DNA of 60,968 nt, taken from contig NZ_JAKSYL010000130.1 of NCBI RefSeq assembly GCF_022829515.1, positions 1 to 60,968 on the forward strand, read 5' to 3'. The notes under the pieces were generated by a model. It searched no databases and was not told where the DNA came from. It saw only the letters and a list, made by a program, of their open reading frames with translations. The translations under genes and the position numbers were made by a program. The stretch's first letter is position 1. The number at the start of each line of letters is the position of its first letter. Shown here piece by piece: positions 55,209 to 60,968 of this stretch. This DNA comes from Methylobacterium sp. J-048 (GTDB taxonomy: Bacteria > Pseudomonadota > Alphaproteobacteria > Rhizobiales > Beijerinckiaceae).

Positions 55209-56180
55209 ATGGTGACGAGACGAACCGTGCTGGCTGGAGTTGCACAGCCTGCCGCTCTCGCTGCGATGCCGCTTGCGGTGTGCGGCCCTGCCTCGGCTCA
55301 AGCTCCGGCCGCGAGGCAGGCACCGGGCTTCTACCGCTACAAAGTCGGTGCCATCGAGGTGACGGCGATCAACGATGGGTTCGCACTGCGGCCGCTCGAC
55401 GGTTTCATTCCCAACGCACCGCCGGCTGCGCTGAAGCAGGCGATGGCGGACGCGTTCCTTCCCTCCGACGCCCTGCCCTTAACCTTCACCTCGGTCGTCC
55501 TGCGGATCGGGGGGCGCACGGTCTTGGTCGATACCGGCTTCGCCGATAACGGGCCGCCGACGACGGGCTACTGGATGGCCAATTTCCGCGCGGCCGGCTT
55601 CGATCCGACGGCCGTCGACGACATCGTGATCAGCCACTTCCATCCGGACCACATCGGCGGCATCCGTCGCAAGGACGGGTCTGCGGTCTTCCCGAAGGCG
55701 CGGGTCCACGTCCCGGAGGCGGAATGGGCGTTCTGGACCGACGAAGCCCGGATGGCGGGGGCGCCGGACGGGTGGAAGCCGACGTTCGCGGCGACGAAGC
55801 GGGTATTCGGGCCCATGATGGCCGATGTGACGCGCTTCGCCGCGGGCGAGGAAGTGGTGCCTTCGTTGATCGCCGTGGCCGCGTACGGCCACACCCCCGG
55901 CCACACGGCATTCATGCTGAGATCCGACTCGGCCAAGCAGATGCTCATGGGGGACACGGCCAACCATCCGGCTCTCTTCGTCCGCAATCCGGACTGGGCG
56001 GCCGTGTTCGACATGGATGCCGGTCAGGCGCGTGACACGCGGAAGGCGATGCTGGACATGGCCTCGGCAGAGGGGCTGCAAGTGTCGTTCTACCACGCAC
56101 CATTCCCGGCTGTGGGCCATATCCTCAAGGAGGCTGACGCCTTCAGGTTCGTTCCGCTTCAGTGGAGCCCGAACGCTTAG
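55209..56180 (+). CDS. Exported MBL fold metallo-hydrolase
   Basis: 323 residues. The leader TRRTVLAGVAQPAALAAM has a twin Arg followed by a hydrophobic stretch and an Ala cleavage site (PASAQA, about 31), suggesting Tat export with metals already bound. The core has SHFHPDHIGG (metal ligands), YGHTPGHTAF and MGDTANH. AINDGFALRPLDGF near the start of the mature part is usual in the AHL-lactonase/quorum-quenching-like and SdsA-distant subgroups. The start ATG has GAGGA upstream. It is first in a run of four exported proteins. Confidence 0.8.
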   Translation: MVTRRTVLAGVAQPAALAAMPLAVCGPASAQAPAARQAPGFYRYKVGAIEVTAINDGFALRPLDGFIPNAPPAALKQAMADAFLPSDALPLTFTSVVLRIGGRTVLVDTGFADNGPPTTGYWMANFRAAGFDPTAVDDIVISHFHPDHIGGIRRKDGSAVFPKARVHVPEAEWAFWTDEARMAGAPDGWKPTFAATKRVFGPMMADVTRFAAGEEVVPSLIAVAAYGHTPGHTAFMLRSDSAKQMLMGDTANHPALFVRNPDWAAVFDMDAGQARDTRKAMLDMASAEGLQVSFYHAPFPAVGHILKEADAFRFVPLQWSPNA

Positions 56181-56258
56181 GGCCATGACGCCACTGGGCG
56201 CGGGTTCGGGCCGGAATGCGGCAATCCCTCGTTTCCGCCTCGCTGAGTAGGAGCTTCC

Positions 56259-56933
56259 ATGAAACGTCTCGCCACCGTGACCCTCGCCGGCCTGATGGCG
56301 CTCGCGCACGGCCCCTGTGGCGCCGCGCAGGTCGAGCGTCTGAGGGGAACGATCGAGGCGGTCGACGGCGAAACAGTCAGGATCCGGACGGTCGACGGCG
56401 AGGGAGAGGCGGTCTTGTTAACCCCTCAGACGCGTTTCGCACTCCTCGCCAGGTCCAGCCTCAGCGCTATCCGGGACGGCGTTTTCATCGGCACGGCCAC
56501 AAAGGGTGACGATCCGCCGACGGCCCTGGAAATCCACATCTTTCCAGAATCGATGCGCGGCACCGGCGAGGGGCATCGCGACTGGGATACGATTTCCGAC
56601 ACCCTGGCGGGCGGCAAACGCGTGAAGAGCGCGATGACGAACGGCACCGTGAGAACCGGAGGCGGCCCCAGGGTAAAGAGCGCGATGACCAATGGTACGG
56701 TCGCAAGCAGTGGGCGGGCCGGCGATGCGACAACGCTCGTCGTCACCTACGACAAGGACCGGTCCCTGACGATTCTCGTGCCGCCACAGGCCCCGATCGT
56801 GGCCTATGAGCCGGCCGACCGCTCGATCGTCCAGGCGGGCGGCAAGGTCTTTATCACGGCGGAGCGCGACGGCATCAGACTGACGGCTGTCCGGATCTCA
56901 GTCGGCAAGGATGGGCTCACACCGCCACAGTGA
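56259..56933 (+). CDS. Exported protein of unknown function
   Basis: 224 residues. A signal peptide ends at CGAAQV (about 23). The mature part begins with a small beta domain of DUF5666-like appearance (LRGTIEAVDGETVRIRTVDG). An 11-residue unit, RVKSAMTNGTV, occurs twice in near tandem (about 126 and 142). The end is again beta-rich. Function unknown. It lies between two Tat-leader enzymes and probably shares their transcript. Confidence 0.65.
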   Translation: MKRLATVTLAGLMALAHGPCGAAQVERLRGTIEAVDGETVRIRTVDGEGEAVLLTPQTRFALLARSSLSAIRDGVFIGTATKGDDPPTALEIHIFPESMRGTGEGHRDWDTISDTLAGGKRVKSAMTNGTVRTGGGPRVKSAMTNGTVASSGRAGDATTLVVTYDKDRSLTILVPPQAPIVAYEPADRSIVQAGGKVFITAERDGIRLTAVRISVGKDGLTPPQ

Positions 56934-57016
56934 AGCCTAGCCGGGTGGCGAAATTGGAATTCGACCATCAATGCGGCCCGCTCGACCTCGGACCAGCATA
57001 GAATCGGGAGTGACCC

Positions 57017-58078
57017 ATGGACCTCGACCGACGGCTCCTCCTCGCGGGAGCGACGGCAACGCTTCTTTCCTCCTCGGCCGTCGCAGCTGAGGACCGGCCA
57101 GCGGCGCGGATGAAGGCCGTCGTCGCCGGGCCCGAGGGACCCGCTCTGGCGGAGGTCAAGACCCCGGTGCCGAAGCCGACCGAGGTCCTCGTCAGGGTCC
57201 GGGCAGCCGCCCTCAATCGCGCTGATCTGGCCGTCGCCGCGGGGCAGCCGCACGGCACCGCCGGCGGCCCGAATGCGATACCGGGCCTCGAATGGGCTGG
57301 CGAGATCGTAGCGGTCGGGGCCGAGGTAGCGGACTTTCATCCCGGTGATCGGGTCATGTGTTCCGGCGCCGGCGGATATGCAGAATATGCCGTCGCGGAT
57401 TATGGGCGCACGCTGCCACTGCCGGCGAGCATGTCGTTCGAGGCGGCCGCCACTCTGCCGGTCGCCTTGCAGACGATGCACGACGCGATCGTCACGCAGG
57501 CACGCCTGCGCCCCGGCGAGACGGTGCTGATCCAGGGGGCAAGCTCCGGTGTCGGGCTGATGGCGCTGCAGATCGCCCGTTGGCAGCGGGCCTCCGTGGT
57601 GATCGGTACGTCGCGAAACCCCGAGCACCGCACGCGTCTGTCCGGTTTCGGCGCGACACTGGCGGTCGACACGAAAGATCCGACCTGGCCCGAACAGGTC
57701 CGGCAGGCGACAGGCGGCAAGGGCGTCGACGTCATCATCGACCAAGTCTCGGCGCCGGTGGCCAACGGCAACATGCAGGCTGCGGCTGTCCTCGGACGGA
57801 TCATCAACGTCGGTCGGCTCGGGGGAGACCGCGGTGAGTTCGATTTCGACCTGCACGCTACCAAGCGCATCAGCTACATCGGCGTGACCAACCGGACACG
57901 GTCGATCGAAGAACAGCGCACGATCACCGACCGCGTCCGGGCAGACCTCTGGCAGGGCGTCGCGGATGGACAGTTTAGCCTGCCGATCGACAGCAAATTT
58001 TCATTGGCCGATGCGCCGGCCGCGCTCGCGCGCATGAAGCAGAACGAGCATTTCGGAAAGATTGTCCTACAGATGTGA
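57017..58078 (+). CDS. Exported quinone oxidoreductase-like MDR protein
   Basis: 353 residues. The dehydrogenase itself begins at about residue 32 (MKAVVAGPEGPALAEVKTP) and is complete: AAALNRADLAVAAGQPHG, IQGASSGVGLMALQIARW and a normal C-terminus. In front is a 24-residue leader, DRRLLLAGATATLLSSSAVA, with twin Arg, hydrophobic core and Ala-x-Ala end. GGAG precedes ATG 57017, whereas the internal ATG at 57110 lacks a site, so the leader is probably real. An NADPH-type enzyme in the periplasm is unexpected. Confidence 0.8.
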   Translation: MDLDRRLLLAGATATLLSSSAVAAEDRPAARMKAVVAGPEGPALAEVKTPVPKPTEVLVRVRAAALNRADLAVAAGQPHGTAGGPNAIPGLEWAGEIVAVGAEVADFHPGDRVMCSGAGGYAEYAVADYGRTLPLPASMSFEAAATLPVALQTMHDAIVTQARLRPGETVLIQGASSGVGLMALQIARWQRASVVIGTSRNPEHRTRLSGFGATLAVDTKDPTWPEQVRQATGGKGVDVIIDQVSAPVANGNMQAAAVLGRIINVGRLGGDRGEFDFDLHATKRISYIGVTNRTRSIEEQRTITDRVRADLWQGVADGQFSLPIDSKFSLADAPAALARMKQNEHFGKIVLQM

Positions 58079-58649
58079 GTCCGTGCGTCTCCTGCTGAAC
58101 ACACGTGCTCAGCGGCTGCGATGGTGATCGCTGTTCACCGCATAGGCGGCTCTCCGAACGCGACCCGCTCGCGCGTCGGCACCGGAAGCGCAGCGACCGT
58201 GCGACTGGCCACCGGGAGCCCCCCCTGCGACGGCAGCACTTCCGTAGACGCGGTGGCCGCATTCTGCGGATACGGTGCGACCGAGACTACCACGTTCGGA
58301 TCACCAAGCTGTCCATCGACGGTTGAAGCACTCGATCAGATTTTCAAACGTGACCAACGCAGGATCAGGCCGGCATGATCGCGTGCACAAAGCTCGCGAG
58401 GCCTGCGCTGCGGACCGGTCGGAATGTCCTGCCGCTCGTCTCGCAGGCGCGCTTGACCTTGTTGGTCGGCTCGTGGCTGACGCACTCGACCGGAAACAAG
58501 ATGTGTCCGCTCCAGCTGACGAGACCGTGCAGCAGGGTCCTGCTGTCGTCGATACCGCGGTCGTGGCCGAGAAGCCGCCTACCGCGTGCTTCGACGATCT
58601 GAGCGGGACAGGCTACGAGCCCTGTATACAAGTTCAGGGAGGATCGAAA
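58079..58649. other. Long intergenic stretch, no gene seen
   Basis: 571 bases. Several short frames are open on both strands, one continuous with the following gene back to 58275, but none looks like a protein. It may be a decayed gene or a long leader. No strong hairpin was found. Confidence 0.4.
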
Positions 58650-60107
58650 ATGATGCGGAAAGCCTGGGGTCGCGCGCCACACCGCCGCCGATTTCTGCAG
58701 GGAGCGGGCGGCCTCCTGGTTGCCTCAACCCTCCCTGCTCAAGCCGCTTCCGCCGACAGCGACGTCACCGGACGGCTGGCCCGCTACATGGTTGAGGCTC
58801 GCGACAAGCCACTGCCTCCCGAGGTTCTGCTGGCCTGCAAGCATCGCATCCTCGACACCTTCGGCGCCATGATCTCCGGCGCCCGGATGCGGCCAGGCGA
58901 GATGGCGACGTCTTATGTCCGCAGGCTTGGAGGCGTCGCTCAGTCCTCGGTCGTCGCCTCCGACCTACGCACGACTGCGATCAACGCAGCGCTCGCCAAC
59001 GCCATGTGCGCCCACGCTGACGAGACGGACGACTTCGAGCCGGTCACCAAGGCGCATCCGGGCTCCGCGACCGTGCCTGCAGCCTTCGCCATGGCGGAGA
59101 AGGAAGGTCGATCAGGCGCCGAGATGATCCGCGCCGTCGCCCTCGGTTACGATCTCTGCTGCCGGCTGCTCCTCGCACTCGGGCCAGACCTCGTGCGCGG
59201 CACACACCGAAGCGCGGAGGGCACGAGCTCCACCTTCGGGGCACTCGGCGCCGCCGCCGCCCTGGCACGCCTCGACGAGCGCGGTATGCGCTTCGCGCTC
59301 TCCTACGCAGCGCAGCAGGTCTCCGGTCTGTGGAGCTGGGTGAAAGACGAAGACCATATCGAAAAGGCGTTCGATTTTGCCGGCATGGGCGCACGTAACG
59401 GCGTTACCGCGGTGGCCATGGTGCAGGCGGGACTAACCGGGGTCTTCGATGTTCTGGACGGCACGCACAACCTGTTCATCGCCCTCTCGACCGACCCGAA
59501 GCCCGAGGCGATGTTGGAGAGCCTCGGCAGCCGCTTCTACGTAACCGAAACGGCGATAAAGACCTTCTCGGTGGGTTATCCAATCCAGTCGCCACTGGAT
59601 GCGGTGCTGGCTCTGCGCGAGCGGTTGGGTGTGCGAGCCGAAGACGTGCGACGGGTGGTGGTCCGATTGCCGACCGATGCCGTCGGCATCGTCGGACAAA
59701 GCGCCATGCCTGACGTGAACTGTCAGCACTTAGTGGCCCTGGCGCTCGTGAAGGGAGCCGTTTCCTTTGCCGACAGCCACGATGCGGGGCTGATGCAGGA
59801 CGCGGCGATCCAGTCATTGCGTGCGAAGGTTGAGATCGTGGGTGACCCCGCTCTCATGACGCGGGAGGCTCCGCGTAGTGCGCGAGTCGAACTGACGCTC
59901 GCTGACGGTCGAATGTTCGACCATTTCACGAAATTCCCGCCCGGCACCAAGGAAAATCCCTTGAGCACGGAGCGCGTGAACGCGAAGGCACGCGATCTGA
60001 TTGAGCCGGTCCTCGGTGCCTCACGGGCGGACACTCTGATCGTACGCCTCAACGACCTCGAAAATCTTGACGATATCCGAATGCTGCGCCCCCTGATCAC
60101 CGCCTGA
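58650..60107 (+). CDS. Exported MmgE/PrpD family protein
   Basis: 485 residues. The leader HRRRFLQGAGGLLVASTLPA is a textbook twin-arginine signal (RRxFL), cleaved near AQAASA. The mature protein is MmgE/PrpD-like: LLACKHRILDTFGAMISGAR, NAMCAHADETDDFEP, AHPGSATVPAAFAMAE, KTFSVGYPIQSPLDAV. Cytoplasmic relatives are 2-methylcitrate dehydratase and cis-aconitate decarboxylase. Periplasmic members exist but are little studied. ATG 58650 follows AGGGAGGA. Confidence 0.85.
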   Translation: MMRKAWGRAPHRRRFLQGAGGLLVASTLPAQAASADSDVTGRLARYMVEARDKPLPPEVLLACKHRILDTFGAMISGARMRPGEMATSYVRRLGGVAQSSVVASDLRTTAINAALANAMCAHADETDDFEPVTKAHPGSATVPAAFAMAEKEGRSGAEMIRAVALGYDLCCRLLLALGPDLVRGTHRSAEGTSSTFGALGAAAALARLDERGMRFALSYAAQQVSGLWSWVKDEDHIEKAFDFAGMGARNGVTAVAMVQAGLTGVFDVLDGTHNLFIALSTDPKPEAMLESLGSRFYVTETAIKTFSVGYPIQSPLDAVLALRERLGVRAEDVRRVVVRLPTDAVGIVGQSAMPDVNCQHLVALALVKGAVSFADSHDAGLMQDAAIQSLRAKVEIVGDPALMTREAPRSARVELTLADGRMFDHFTKFPPGTKENPLSTERVNAKARDLIEPVLGASRADTLIVRLNDLENLDDIRMLRPLITA

Positions 60108-60746
60108 CCAACGGTCGCTTCAATCAGTTCCCCTTCTAAAAGCCGATAGTTCGCTGCCCATCCATCTCAGTCGCTCAGCGAGCACGCTGGCATCTCTGAA
60201 CGTGGCCGAAAGCTCTCTGCCCAGTTTCTTGCAAACCCTGGCTTGAAGTAAACATGCACGCCTGATCGAGCGTTTTACGGGCGTTTGAAAGCACGACATA
60301 TTTTCCCGACAAAATGTGAGCCGGTTTGGTTATGTTCCAGACAGTTGGCAGGACTCAGCGGGAAAACGATCGGATTTCCGGCACGTAACATTGATAGGAC
60401 GGCTGTTTTGTTGGGCATGATGGGGCGGTAGCCCGTCTCGGATCGGCGGGTAGGCGTCCGTCGGCTTGATCGTGCTCGGCACCTTCTACACGTCCCACGA
60501 TCCCCTCGACTGCGTCTGGTTCCTCACTCCAACGCCCTCATCCACGCAGTGATTGCCGTCGTCACCAGCCAGGCGGTCGTATGACTGCACCAAGCTCGGT
60601 CTTGAACCTTTCAGGATGCAGGACCGTCCTAGTGTCAGTTCCTAGACTTCACAGGTGATCGTACGCCCTGATTTGCGGTAGGCCGCGTGATCCCACCGCG
60701 TTGGTACGCTGCTTGCGTTCCAATCTTGTATGGAAGTCTGATCCGC
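60108..60746. other. Long intergenic stretch, no gene seen
   Basis: 639 bases without a convincing frame on either strand. The leftward frame 60642-60956 is antisense to the partial GntR gene. The stretch around 60290-60350 is locally AT-richer and could hold a promoter. Confidence 0.4.
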
Positions 60747-60968
60747 ATGCAGGCACCTGACACTCTTGACTATATTGATCGCGTCATCGTGGATGCCATC
60801 CTCGCAGGCCGCCTCACGGCTGGAACTCGCCTCGGCGAGCAGAGCCTCTCCATCATGTTCAGCGTCTCTCGGACAATGACTCGCGAGGCGCTGCTGCGGG
60901 TGGAGACGACCTGCAGCGTGAAGATCAGTCCGCGCCCGAGCTGGCTCGTGAAGCAAGCGTATTTCGAC
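60747..60968 (+). CDS. GntR family regulator, N-terminal part (cut by window edge)
   Basis: 74 residues run off the right edge without a stop. The winged-helix of GntR proteins is clear: YIDRVIVDAILAGRLTAGTR, then LGEQSLSIMFSVSRTMTREALL. The following ETTCSVKISPRPSWLV aligns with the wing. The effector domain is outside the window, so the subfamily cannot be given. Confidence 0.7.
   Translation, partial: MQAPDTLDYIDRVIVDAILAGRLTAGTRLGEQSLSIMFSVSRTMTREALLRVETTCSVKISPRPSWLVKQAYFD

Noticed and set aside
58275..58649. In-frame 125-residue extension of the MmgE/PrpD protein
   Set aside because: A strong AGGGAGGA site and a Tat leader mark ATG 58650 as the start; the extension has no similarity.

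Overview
The window is high-GC DNA from an alphaproteobacterium. Methylobacterium or a close relative fits best, judging by a BcsN-type cellulose protein, a DUF1127 protein, a Liv-type transport operon, many Tat-exported dehydrogenases and strong GGAGG ribosome sites. This is an inference from gene content; no rRNA or other taxonomic marker is present, and I found no tRNA gene or CRISPR array.

Layout. (1) 1-6.8 kb: the right end of an IS3-like element, then small redox and hydrolase genes (SDR, FAD monooxygenase, alpha/beta hydrolase, two-domain-free MBL hydrolase, flavin reductase). An NnrU-like gene here is broken by one in-frame stop, and several related palindromes lie between the genes. 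(2) 6.8-20.7 kb: an accessory island. It carries two copies of a small XRE regulator, each with the same operator type and each facing a different effector: a secreted coiled-coil protein in one case, an Mrr-like nuclease in the other. It also carries two divergent copies of a packaging-like operon (ParB-domain/DNA methyltransferase, DUF5681 protein, terminase large subunit) with no capsid, portal, tail or integrase gene nearby. One terminase is split into ATPase and nuclease reading frames. (3) 21-25 kb: the remains of a cellulose locus (BcsN, TPR protein, 5'-truncated GH8 endoglucanase). (4) 25.3-35.2 kb: DUF1127 protein, a very large membrane-bound patatin, a di-heme cytochrome c / LuxR-type regulator / P450 cluster, and a peptidoglycan-hydrolase-like protein.

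(5) 35.4-50.2 kb: a long same-strand set of thirteen genes reading leftwards from a divergent GntR regulator. It contains two dehydrogenases, a ThDP enzyme, a complete Liv ABC transporter with a fused LivM-LivG, an SDR, a shikimate-dehydrogenase-like protein, a GMC oxidoreductase, muconolactone isomerase, a YciI protein and a second binding protein. A perfect 16-bp palindrome between the regulator and the first gene is the probable operator. The set looks like uptake plus catabolism of an aromatic, alicyclic or branched acid.

(6) 50.3-61 kb: an exported carboxymuconolactone-decarboxylase-like protein, an SDR/DUF938 pair, a duplicated scar that also occurs at 12.6-13.2 kb, an M20 peptidase, and a run of four exported proteins. 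Three of those four are enzyme families that are usually cytoplasmic but here carry twin-arginine-like leaders. A GntR regulator runs off the right edge.

The best candidate for an undescribed system is the island at 6.8-19.4 kb: a duplicated controller/operator unit attached to a modification-sensor-like Mrr nuclease, plus paired capsid-less methyltransferase-terminase operons.
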